A DNA stretch of 11,743 nucleotides from a bacterium HR27 (GTDB taxonomy: Bacteria > Chloroflexota > Chloroflexia > Thermomicrobiales > Thermomicrobiaceae): the NCBI GenBank assembly GCA_002898975.1, contig BEID01000011.1, forward strand, positions 1-11,743. Direction: 5' to 3'. Below are positions 1 to 6,600 of this stretch, piece by piece; positions within the stretch are counted from its first letter, which is position 1, and each line of letters opens with the position of its first letter. The notes under the pieces are model-generated. The model was not told where the DNA came from. It saw nothing but the letters and a program-made list of their open reading frames with translations, and searched no databases. Made by a program: the position numbers and the translations under genes.

Positions 1-470
1 AAGGGCGACGCATCTTCCCCTCGCTCACCGTGACCGAGAATCTCCTGATCGGTGCACGAGCACCGCGTCCCGACCAGCCGGTCCGCTGGACGCTCGAAGA
101 GATCTACCAGCTGTTCCCGATTCTCAAGGAACGGGGCAAGATCCGCGGGACGCTCCTGAGCGGTGGCGAGCAACAGATGCTCACGATCGCACGCTCGCTC
201 ATGACGCAGCCCCTCGTTCTGCTTTGCGACGAGCCTTCGGAAGGTCTCGCACCGGTCATGGTCCAGCGTGTCGGCGAAATCCTGCAGCGGCTCAAGCAGG
301 CAGGTCTCTCGATCTTGCTCGCCGAGCAAAACCTCGATCTCGCTCTTTCGGTGATCGACGTGGCCTACATCATCGAGGAAGGCCGCGTCATTTGGCACGG
401 CCCGAAGCAGGAACTCCTCGCCAACCGCGACCTGCAGGAAACCTACCTCGGCCTGCGCGTGGAGGTCTGA
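1..470 (+). CDS. livF: Branched-chain amino acid-type ABC transporter ATP-binding protein (LivF family), 5' end missing
   Basis: This is the C-terminal 155 residues of a LivF-type ATPase. The reading frame is open from base 3, so the real start and the Walker A loop lie to the left of the window; the GTG at 30 is internal. The visible part opens with the LivF hallmark GRRIFPSLTVTENL. It then shows the ABC signature LSGGEQQM, a Walker B strand ending in CDEP, the LivF-style D-loop region EGLAP, and AEQN in place of the usual switch His, which is normal for LivF. It would hydrolyse ATP on the cytoplasmic face of a HAAT-family importer for branched-chain amino acids, amides or aromatic acids. 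It is not the LivF of the operon at 3947-7312, so two Liv-type cassettes are close together. The decarboxylase-like gene follows after 85 bp on the same strand and may be co-transcribed. Family assignment is firm; the substrate is unknown. Confidence 0.93.
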   Translation, partial: GRRIFPSLTVTENLLIGARAPRPDQPVRWTLEEIYQLFPILKERGKIRGTLLSGGEQQMLTIARSLMTQPLVLLCDEPSEGLAPVMVQRVGEILQRLKQAGLSILLAEQNLDLALSVIDVAYIIEEGRVIWHGPKQELLANRDLQETYLGLRVEV

Positions 471-555
471 CCGGTTCGCGAGGATCAGCCAGCAGCGATC
501 AGGCATGGGCGGGAGCGCCCCGTCGCAGGAATGACCTGCAAGAGGAAGAGACAGC

Positions 556-1548
556 GTGACACGTTTGCGGCTCAGTTTCGCTGCAGCGCCCTACGACCGG
601 ATCATGCCGTTGGTCGACGGACGCGTTTCCCCACGGGGGATCGACCTCATCTACCTGCCACAGGTCGTCGAGGAAACGTTCTGGCGCATGGCTCGCTACC
701 AGGAGTACGATGTCGCGGAGTTTTCGCTTTCTTCCTACCTCATCGCTCGTGACCGCGGCGAACCACGCTTGACGGCGGTTCCCGTCTTCCCTTCACGCAT
801 GTTCCGTCATTCCGCGATCTACGTGAACACGCACGCTGGGATCCGCGAACCGCGTGACCTCATCGGTCGCCGCGTCGGCATTCCCGAGTACCAGCTCACG
901 GCACTCCTCTGGGTACGTGGCATTCTGGCCGACGACTACGGTGTACGCCCCGAGGATATTGAGTGGTTCGTGGGAGGGGAGGAACGAGCGGGGCGGCGCG
1001 AGAAGCTCCCGCTGCACCTCCCTCCCACCGTTCGGCTCCAGGCGATCCCGGAAGGGACGACGCTCAACGACCTCCTGGTGAGCGGTGCGCTCGATGCGCT
1101 CATCGCCCCACGGGCTCCATCGGCCTTCCTACACGGACACCCAGCGGTGACACGCCTCTTCCCGAACTACCCGGAAGTCGAAGCCGACTACTATCGCCGG
1201 ACGCGGATCTTCCCGATCATGCACGTCGTCGTGATCCGCGACGACATCCTGGAACGCTTTCCCTGGGTCGCCCGGAACCTCTACGAGGCATTCGAGCAGG
1301 CACGGCAACTGGCGTTCGCCGAACTTCGGCAGACAGCCGCGCTTGCGGCCATGCTGCCCTGGCTTCCGGCCGAACTGGAGCGCACCTGCGCCATTCTCGG
1401 CGACGACTACTGGCCGTACGGCGTCGATGCCAACCGACACGTCCTGGAGACAGCGATCCGGTATGCCGTCGAACAGGGGTTGATCCGCCAGCATTTCGCT
1501 GTAGAAGAACTCTTCGCCCCCTCCACCCTCGAAGGGTTCGTCATCTAA
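556..1548 (+). CDS. 4,5-dihydroxyphthalate decarboxylase-like protein (PBP2-fold family)
   Basis: A 330-residue protein, full length for proteins usually annotated as 4,5-dihydroxyphthalate decarboxylase (Pht5-like), which share a type 2 periplasmic-binding-protein fold. Family landmarks are VFPSRMFRHS at residues 77-86, the DLIGRRVGIPEY segment around 100-112, the EG-T-LNDLL-GALDA segment, IFPIMH at 218-223 and the C-terminal EELFAP. There is no signal peptide or membrane segment, so it should be cytoplasmic; this argues for an enzyme rather than an exported binding protein, although few members of the family have been tested. The start is GTG at 556, with AGAGGAAG at 541-548 as ribosome site. 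It lies between an ABC ATPase and aldolase/amidohydrolase genes, which fits a role in breaking down an aromatic or other carboxylic acid. The family call is good; the exact reaction is an inference. Confidence 0.82.
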   Translation: MTRLRLSFAAAPYDRIMPLVDGRVSPRGIDLIYLPQVVEETFWRMARYQEYDVAEFSLSSYLIARDRGEPRLTAVPVFPSRMFRHSAIYVNTHAGIREPRDLIGRRVGIPEYQLTALLWVRGILADDYGVRPEDIEWFVGGEERAGRREKLPLHLPPTVRLQAIPEGTTLNDLLVSGALDALIAPRAPSAFLHGHPAVTRLFPNYPEVEADYYRRTRIFPIMHVVVIRDDILERFPWVARNLYEAFEQARQLAFAELRQTAALAAMLPWLPAELERTCAILGDDYWPYGVDANRHVLETAIRYAVEQGLIRQHFAVEELFAPSTLEGFVI

Positions 1549-1850
1549 AGCCGGCGGCGATACCCGACCGGCCAGCCTCGGGTGCTGTCTCCTCCGCGCC
1601 CCAACCAGCTTGACGCAGTTCTTCATGACTCAAGCTTTCCGCTATACCGAACTGGCTGCTTGTTCCGTGCGTCATGACCCGCTACGGTAGAGCAGGAACG
1701 CCGATCCAGGCCAGGCAAACTGTGACGGGAGGAGAGCCATGCAGGGTTCGCGACGATGGTTCCTGAGGACGCTCGGGATCGGACGAGAACGTGGCCGGTT
1801 CATGCGGTGCTCTGTAACGCTGTAGCGGGAGTCGAGTTCGGGAGCGATCG
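1549..1850 (+). other. Intergenic region holding a short leader-like ORF and a weak promoter candidate
   Basis: A 302-bp gap between the decarboxylase-like gene and the aldolase-like gene. It contains the 28-codon twin-arginine ORF described separately. Upstream of it is a weak promoter candidate, TTGTTC at 1660-1665 and TACGGT at 1683-1688, spaced 17 bp. The 7-mer TCATGAC occurs twice, at 1623-1629 and 1672-1678; the second copy lies in an 8-bp palindrome at 1671-1678. No convincing intrinsic terminator or RNA gene is visible. Confidence 0.35.
1739..1825 (+). pseudogene. Possible stump of a Tat-exported protein gene (28 codons)
   Basis: ATG at 1739 has an excellent ribosome site, GGGAGGAG at 1727-1734, and opens a 28-codon ORF ending in TAG at 1823-1825. 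Its first residues, MQGSRRWFLRTLG, match the twin-arginine consensus S-R-R-x-F-L and resemble the opening MRVSRRHFLVTA of the binding-protein gene at 7589, which has a similar GGAGGAG ribosome site. After residue 15 the frame turns charged and Arg-rich, with no hydrophobic core, and stops 25 bp before the next start codon. The simplest reading is the leftover 5' end of a deleted Tat substrate, possibly the lost binding protein of the left-hand ABC cassette. Alternatives are a short translated leader peptide or chance. Confidence 0.4.
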
Positions 1851-2552
1851 ATGAGCGACGTGCGAGAAGTCGTCTCCCTCGGCTGCCGCGTTCTGGCGCT
1901 GGAAGGACAGGACGACTACATCTGGGGCCACGTCTCGGCCCGTGACCCGGATGGTCGCGGGGTGTGGATGAAGGCGAGCGGGCGCGGCTTCGAGGAGGTC
2001 ACCCCCGACGACGTGCTGCTTGTCGGTTGGGACGGGGTCGTCCTGGTAGGATCGGGGAAACGACACTCGGAATACCCGATCCATACCGAAATCATGCTCC
2101 GGCGCCCGGACGTCAACGCCGTCGTTCACAGCCATCCGGTGCATGCGCTCGCCTTCGCGTCACTCGGCGTACCGCTTCGGCCGATCAGCCACGAGGCGAC
2201 TGTCTTCGTACCGCCGGACGTCCCGCGCTTCACGCTCACCGGCGATCTCATCACCACCGCCGACCTCGGCCGGGCCCTGGCTGAGGCGCTCGGTGACCGT
2301 CCGGCCATCTTCCTCGTCAATCACGGCATCGTGACCGTGGGACCGGACGTTCCGACCGCCGTCTTTCGCGCGCTCCTCCTGGAACAGGCCTGCCGGAAGC
2401 AGCTCCTGGCGATGGCGGCCGGTGGCCCGCACAGCTGGTCGAGCGACGAGGAGGCCCTGGCGAAGCGCGACCACTGCTACAGCCCGCCGCAAGTACAGGC
2501 AGCGTGGGAGCTCCTCGTCCGCCGTGTGCGCCGGCAGTGGTCAGACAGCTGA
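1851..2552 (+). CDS. Class II aldolase/adducin-family protein, possible hydroxy-aromatic acid decarboxylase
   Basis: A 233-residue zinc enzyme of the class II aldolase/adducin family (fuculose-phosphate aldolase fold). The metal ligands are visible: H93 and H95 in HSHPVH and H158 in NHG. E74 in SEYPIH sits where fuculose-phosphate aldolase has its catalytic Glu73. KASGRGFEEVTPDDV near residues 41-55 is the family's substrate/phosphate-binding loop region. The start is ATG 1851 with GGGAG at 1840-1844. The family includes sugar-phosphate aldolases and 3,4-dihydroxyphthalate-type decarboxylases. With a Pht5-like gene on one side and an ACMSD-like amidohydrolase on the other, a decarboxylase or retro-aldol role on an aromatic or ring-fission product is the better guess, but sugar metabolism cannot be excluded. 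A hairpin follows the gene. Confidence 0.85.
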   Translation: MSDVREVVSLGCRVLALEGQDDYIWGHVSARDPDGRGVWMKASGRGFEEVTPDDVLLVGWDGVVLVGSGKRHSEYPIHTEIMLRRPDVNAVVHSHPVHALAFASLGVPLRPISHEATVFVPPDVPRFTLTGDLITTADLGRALAEALGDRPAIFLVNHGIVTVGPDVPTAVFRALLLEQACRKQLLAMAAGGPHSWSSDEEALAKRDHCYSPPQVQAAWELLVRRVRRQWSDS

Positions 2553-2578
2553 GTCGAACACTGCGTCCAACATACCGG

Positions 2579-2608
2579 AACGGGAGACCGCACGTCGGTC
2601 TCCCGTTT
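2579..2608 (+). terminator. Hairpin terminator or attenuator after the aldolase-like gene
   Basis: A perfect 12-bp stem pairs 2579-2590 (AACGGGAGACCG) with 2596-2607 (CGGTCTCCCGTT) around the 5-base loop CACGT. The T-run is short (TTT, then CC), so termination may be partial and some transcripts could continue into the amidohydrolase, which starts 57 bp downstream. Confidence 0.6.
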
Positions 2609-2664
2609 CCTATGCTGAAAGCATGGACGGCTACGCTCCAGGAGAACGGGAAGGAGAACGCGGC

Positions 2665-3603
2665 GTGACGATCGACTGCCATATTCACGCGATTCCGGAA
2701 GGGATGCTCGCCTGGCTTCGTGGCAATGCCGAACGGGCTGATGCGCGCTTCGAACAGCGCGACCCGACCAAGGCCCCATTTCTGGTGGTCGGGGGACGCT
2801 GGCCGTTCGAGCTGAAGCCGGTGTTTCACGACCGTGATCTCTTCCTGCGGCAGATGGACGAGGCGGGTGTCGACCGTGCACTCCTCTCGCCGATCCCGCA
2901 ACTGTTCTTCTACGAGGCCGATCCGGGGCTCGCCGCGGAGGCGGCACGTGCGTACAACGAGGCGCTGCTGGCCTGGCGAACCGCAGCACCCGAGCGGGTC
3001 GAACTCCTGGCGACGGTGCCGCTGGGAACACCGGAACAGGCCGCAGCGGAACTCCGCTGGGCGATGGATCGCGGGATGCGCGGTGCGATCATCGGGCCGG
3101 GTGTGGGCGAGAAGCTCCTAGGCGATCCTGCCTTCGAACCGTTCTGGCAAGCTGCCGACGAGCGACAGGCGATCGTCTTCCTGCATCCGCTCCTCAGCCG
3201 CGATGCGCGACTGGCACGGCCGCAGCTTCCCAACCTGGTCGGCGTGCCCTGGGAGACGACCGTCGCCGCGGCCGACCTCATCTTTGGGGGTGTCCTCGAT
3301 CGCTACCCGGGCGTCCGCATCCTGCTGGCGCATGGGGGTGGGTACCTGCCGTACCAGATCGGCCGCCTGGAGAAGGGCTACGAAGTGTGGGAAGCAGTCC
3401 GACGGCAGCTGGCGGCCCCGCCGAGCGAGTATCTGCGTCGCTTCTGGTACGACACCGTCCTATGGCGGCAGGAGACACTCGGCTACCTGCGAGCCATCGT
3501 CGGTCCGGAGTGCATCGTCCCTGGTTCGGACTTCCCCTTCGATCTTTCCGTCTGGCCACCAGTTAGCGCAGGCGAAGGGGAACGGACGCTGGTTTCGGGA
3601 TAA
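2665..3603 (+). CDS. Amidohydrolase family 2 (ACMSD-like), short C-terminus
   Basis: A metal-dependent hydrolase or decarboxylase of the amidohydrolase-2 family, which includes aminocarboxymuconate-semialdehyde decarboxylase (ACMSD), gamma-resorcylate decarboxylase and 4-oxalomesaconate hydratase-like enzymes. The start chosen is GTG 2665, with AAGGAGAA at 2651-2658; this puts the N-terminal HxH motif right at the start, as is usual, while upstream in-frame starts only add unrelated sequence. Metal and catalytic residues are H6 and H8 (DCHIHA), H174 (FLHP), H223 (LAHGGG) and D289 (GSDFPFD), spaced almost exactly as ACMSD H9, H11, H177, H228 and D294. The protein is 312 residues. Only 23 follow D289, about 20 fewer than in ACMSD, and the final helix with an NA-R-LL type ending is not seen. 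It may be a 3'-truncated gene or a variant. Decarboxylation of an aromatic or ring-fission product fits the neighbours. Confidence 0.85.
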   Translation: MTIDCHIHAIPEGMLAWLRGNAERADARFEQRDPTKAPFLVVGGRWPFELKPVFHDRDLFLRQMDEAGVDRALLSPIPQLFFYEADPGLAAEAARAYNEALLAWRTAAPERVELLATVPLGTPEQAAAELRWAMDRGMRGAIIGPGVGEKLLGDPAFEPFWQAADERQAIVFLHPLLSRDARLARPQLPNLVGVPWETTVAAADLIFGGVLDRYPGVRILLAHGGGYLPYQIGRLEKGYEVWEAVRRQLAAPPSEYLRRFWYDTVLWRQETLGYLRAIVGPECIVPGSDFPFDLSVWPPVSAGEGERTLVSG

Positions 3604-3796
3604 TACAGGACAGCCCACCGACGACTACACTCCACGGAACACACCTCGCTCACTGAGCGGCCCTCTCTCGCATGACCAAGCTCGTGACGATCCGCTCGGT
3701 GCTATTCCGGGTGTGTTCGCCCGCTGTGGCGAGCGACCGGGCTACGGATAGCCGATCCAGCAGATGAACGCTGGTTCTCTGCATTGCTGATCGCAG

Positions 3797-3822
3797 CGAT
3801 AACCGAAACCGATAACCGATCG
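3797..3822. repeat. 13-bp tandem repeat upstream of the liv promoter
   Basis: Two adjacent 13-bp units, CGATAACCGAAAC (3797-3809) and CGATAACCGATCG (3810-3822), share an identical 10-bp core CGATAACCGA. They end 13 bp before the proposed -35 box, a typical place for a pair of activator sites. No known regulator motif is recognised. Confidence 0.5.
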
Positions 3823-3835
3823 CGCAAATCATGCC

Positions 3836-3864
3836 TTGCGGAAAAGCACCGTTGCGATTACAAT
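3836..3864 (+). promoter_or_regulatory. Candidate sigma-70-type promoter of the liv operon
   Basis: TTGCGG at 3836-3841 and TACAAT at 3859-3864 are spaced exactly 17 bp; the -10 box differs from consensus at one position. The start would fall near 3871, giving a leader of roughly 75 nt before livH. A second element, TTGACA at 3869-3874, is a perfect -35 box but lacks a good -10 box at the right distance. Confidence 0.5.
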
Positions 3865-3946
3865 CTGCTTGACAGCTAAACTTCCGCCAATTTTGCCGAA
3901 TCGGAAACACTGGCCAGAGAGTACGGCCGATGGCAAGGGAGGGAGA

Positions 3947-4825
3947 ATGGCGTCGTTACTCGATGCCCTCGTGACAGGGCTCGTCTACGGTGGCGTCTAC
4001 GCATTGCTCGCCCTCGGGCTGACGCTCCAGTACGGCGTCGCTCGCATTCTCAACCTCGCGTACGGTGACTTCCTCATCGCCGCCGCAGTGTTCGCGACGC
4101 TCCTCTATCAACATTACCAGCTCAGTCCGCTCGTCTCGCTCGTTCTGGTGGCTCCCATCAGCTTCCTCGTCCACTTGCTGGTCTACCATCTGGTGTTCGT
4201 CCAGCTCGAGCGCCGCAGTGGCTCATGGCGCGCGATGGAGGCATCGAGTATTCTGCTCGCCTTCGGACTCTCCTTCGTCGTCTCCGGTGCGATGCTGGCC
4301 ATCTTCGGCGGCAAGCTCTTCTCCTACTCGTATCTCCTCGTGCCGGTGCACATCCTCGGGAGCGTCGTGCCAGCCAATCGACTGCTCGCCTTCGTGCTCG
4401 CGCTCGTCTTCGGCGGCATCGCGTATCTCCTGCTGGTCCGCACCCGCATCGGTACGGCGATCCGGGCGATCGCGGTCGATCCGGACGGTGCGCCGCTCGC
4501 GGGCATCGACGTGCGGCGCTGGGCCGGTATCACCTTCGCCTTCGGCGGCATCATCTGTGCCGCTGGCGGTGTCCTGATCAGCATGTTCCAAACGTTCAAC
4601 GTGCCGATGGGTGTGTCCTTTACCCTGAAGGCGCTCGTCGTGGTCATCATGGGTGGCGTCGGGAACGCCGTGGGGGCCCTGGTGGCAGGACTCATCCTCG
4701 GCGTGACCGAGTCGTTCGTCGCTCGCTACGTGAGCCCAGGCTTGACGCTCGCTGCCGTTTACGGCCTCTTCGTCCTCGCTGTTCTCACGATGCGCACGGG
4801 AATTCTCGGGAGGGCACTCCGGTGA
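3947..4825 (+). CDS. livH: Branched-chain amino acid-type ABC transporter permease LivH
   Basis: A 292-residue inner-membrane permease of the HAAT/branched-chain amino acid importer family, normal LivH length. It opens with the family's N-terminal helix, LVTGLVYGGVYALLALGLTL, followed by RILNLAYGDFL, a strong LivH hallmark. Several hydrophobic spans follow. The cytoplasmic coupling loop IGTAIRAIAVDPDGAPLAGID contacts the ATPases, and the GGVGN-GALVAG segment is near the C-terminus. The start is ATG 3947, preceded by AAGGGAGG at 3935-3942; in-frame starts further upstream add a charged stretch unlike the family. The stop codon overlaps the next start (TGATG). It pairs with the LivM half of the downstream fusion to form the channel. 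The transported compound cannot be read from sequence. Confidence 0.93.
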   Translation: MASLLDALVTGLVYGGVYALLALGLTLQYGVARILNLAYGDFLIAAAVFATLLYQHYQLSPLVSLVLVAPISFLVHLLVYHLVFVQLERRSGSWRAMEASSILLAFGLSFVVSGAMLAIFGGKLFSYSYLLVPVHILGSVVPANRLLAFVLALVFGGIAYLLLVRTRIGTAIRAIAVDPDGAPLAGIDVRRWAGITFAFGGIICAAGGVLISMFQTFNVPMGVSFTLKALVVVIMGGVGNAVGALVAGLILGVTESFVARYVSPGLTLAAVYGLFVLAVLTMRTGILGRALR

Positions 4826-6600
4826 TGGCATCGATCGCGCGCACGGCGGCTCTGCCGCTTCTCCTGCTGCTGGCTGCGCTGGTACCGTTCAGCAACAACG
4901 ACTTCTACGTCGCACTCGGCGTCTCGCTCTTGATGTACGCCACGCTCGCGACAGCCTGGGGTGTTTTCGCTGGGCCGACCAAGTACATCAGCCTCGCGAC
5001 CGCTGCGTTCTTCGGCGTCGGCGCATACACCGTCGGCCTTTTCTACGAGAAGATACCGATGCTGCTCCTGTATCCGCTGGCAGCCATCATCGGCGCTGTT
5101 CTGGCCGCCTTCGTCGGCCTGACGACACTTCGCATCCAGGGTATGTACTTCACGATCTTCACGTTCGGCCTGGCCGAATTAATCCGCCAGTTCATGACCT
5201 GGTACCAGCGGAACGTGAGTGGTTCGGTCGGTGTGTACATCCTGACGGATATCTCGGCCCGACAGATCTACTGGAGCCTCCTGGTACTTCTCGCTCTCAC
5301 GTTGCTCGGCAGCTGGCTCCTGAGCCGATCCCGCTGGGGCCTCGCACTGCTCATGATCGGCGAGGACGAACTGGCAGCCCGCCATAGCGGGGTGCGCACG
5401 ACCGCCGTGAAGGTGATCGCGCTCGCTGTCACCTCGGCGGTGATAGCGGTGGTCGGCGCGATCGTCGCCCCACGCTGGACGTATCTGGATCCGAACATCG
5501 CGTTCAACCCGACGCTCTCCTTCATGCGGGCCGTCATCGCGCTCCTCGGTGGGATGCAGCGCTTCTGGGGCCCGCTGGCCGGTGCGATTCCCCTCGTCAT
5601 CCTGTTCGACCAGCTCAATGCCCGCTACCCGACCAGCTATACCTTGATCCTCGGTCTTCTCTTCATGGTCATCGTCTTCGTGCTGCCGGACGGGATCCTG
5701 GGGTTGCTCCCCAAGTTGCAGCGCCTGCGCGCGCCGGCAGCACCGGCGGTGACACCAGCACCAGGCGCCGGAACGCTCAGCGAGCCGGTCACCCCAGCCG
5801 CGCCAGCTCGGCAGGCCAGTCCGGGTGTCGACGGAACCAGTGGTGTCGTCACGACAGCCCCCGCCACCGGCACGACACTGCTCGCGGTGCGCGACCTGCG
5901 CAAGACGTTCGGCGGTATCGTCGCCGTCGACGGACTCTCGTTCGAGATTCGCGAAGGCGAGGTCTTCGGTATCATCGGCCCCAACGGCTCCGGCAAAACG
6001 ACCGTCCTCAACCTGATCTCGGGAGTGTACGAACCGGATCGCGGCGAGATCGTCTTTCTGGGGCGGCCGATCACCGGCAAGCCTCCCGAGGAGATCGCCC
6101 GACTAGGCATCGCACGCACCTTCCAGCTCGTTCGCATCTACCCCGCGCTGACCTGTCTCGACCACGTGATTCCGGCAGCCCTCTTCGGTGGCCATGCCCG
6201 GACACTCATGGAAGCGCGGGATCATGCTGTGCACATCCTCGAGGAGCTGGGCATGGGCGCATTCCTGCATGTCCCGGCCGGTCAGCTCAATTTCATCGAT
6301 CAGAAGCGACTCGAACTGGCCCGCGCGCTCGCCCTGCGTCCCAAGCTCCTCCTCCTCGACGAGTGGCTCGCCGGCCTCAATCCTTCGGAAATGGTCATCG
6401 GCATGGAACTCATCGAGTCGCTGCGCGGCCGTGGCATGACCATCGTCCTGATCGAGCATTTGATGCAAGCGGTGCGCCGGCTCTGCGACCGCTGCATCGT
6501 CATGAGCTTCGGCCAGAAAATCGCTGAGGGCGTCCCGGAAGACGTGTTGCGGGATCCGGAAGTCGTTCGCGTCTACCTCGGAGAGGCTGACGATGCTTGA
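4825..6600 (+). CDS. livM-livG: LivM-LivG fusion: ABC transporter permease joined to ATP-binding domain
   Basis: A 591-residue single-frame fusion. Residues 1 to about 302 are a LivM permease with many hydrophobic helices, the LivM hallmark LRIQGMYFTIFTFGLAELIR, and the ATPase-coupling loop GEDELAARHSGV at 179-190. Residues about 303-352 are a low-complexity Ala/Pro/Thr linker. Residues about 353-591 are a LivG ATPase: Walker A GPNGSGKT at 385-392 (K391), Walker B LLLLDE with D512 and E513, and switch H545 in LIEH. The ABC signature is LNFIDQKRLELARAL from L488, where most LivG proteins have a Y/G-containing form, so it departs strongly from LSGGQ. ATG 4825 overlaps the livH stop (TGATG), with GGGAGGG at 4808-4814. 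It supplies one permease and one motor to the importer, fixing their ratio. Such fusions are known in some bacteria. Confidence 0.92.
   Translation: MASIARTAALPLLLLLAALVPFSNNDFYVALGVSLLMYATLATAWGVFAGPTKYISLATAAFFGVGAYTVGLFYEKIPMLLLYPLAAIIGAVLAAFVGLTTLRIQGMYFTIFTFGLAELIRQFMTWYQRNVSGSVGVYILTDISARQIYWSLLVLLALTLLGSWLLSRSRWGLALLMIGEDELAARHSGVRTTAVKVIALAVTSAVIAVVGAIVAPRWTYLDPNIAFNPTLSFMRAVIALLGGMQRFWGPLAGAIPLVILFDQLNARYPTSYTLILGLLFMVIVFVLPDGILGLLPKLQRLRAPAAPAVTPAPGAGTLSEPVTPAAPARQASPGVDGTSGVVTTAPATGTTLLAVRDLRKTFGGIVAVDGLSFEIREGEVFGIIGPNGSGKTTVLNLISGVYEPDRGEIVFLGRPITGKPPEEIARLGIARTFQLVRIYPALTCLDHVIPAALFGGHARTLMEARDHAVHILEELGMGAFLHVPAGQLNFIDQKRLELARALALRPKLLLLDEWLAGLNPSEMVIGMELIESLRGRGMTIVLIEHLMQAVRRLCDRCIVMSFGQKIAEGVPEDVLRDPEVVRVYLGEADDA

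Larger units (their letters stand above)
3604..3946. other. Intergenic region with inverted repeats upstream of the liv operon
   Basis: A 343-bp gap with no convincing gene. It holds a 9-bp inverted repeat, GAACACACC at 3637-3645 and GGTGTGTTC at 3710-3718, spaced 64 bp. It also holds a dyad CGCTCA-C-TGAGCG at 3647-3659 and two small hairpins, GGCTA/TAGCC at 3740-3753 and CCAGC/GCTGG at 3757-3774. A 13-bp tandem repeat and a promoter lie at the right end and are listed separately. An open frame on the minus strand here has no recognisable content. Confidence 0.5.

Noticed and set aside
507..539. Two small hairpins (507-520 and 525-539) between the partial livF and the decarboxylase-like gene
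   Set aside because: Stems are only 5 bp, with no T-run, and the second runs up to the ribosome site. Chance pairing is likely in GC-rich DNA.
2422..2664. Upstream extension of the amidohydrolase start
   Set aside because: It overlaps the aldolase gene and the hairpin and adds no family sequence. GTG 2665 has a good ribosome site and starts just before the HxH motif.
3869..3874. Perfect TTGACA as an alternative -35 box for livH
   Set aside because: No acceptable -10 box lies 16-18 bp downstream. The TTGCGG-N17-TACAAT pair just upstream fits better.
3650..3910. An 86-codon minus-strand ORF in the intergenic region
   Set aside because: It has no recognisable domain, and the region contains the liv promoter and repeats. 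It is more likely a chance frame.
4225..4824. In-frame upstream extension of the livM-livG gene
   Set aside because: The extra 200 codons lie inside livH in another frame and encode Arg-rich nonsense. ATG 4825, overlapping the livH stop, gives the expected LivM N-terminus.
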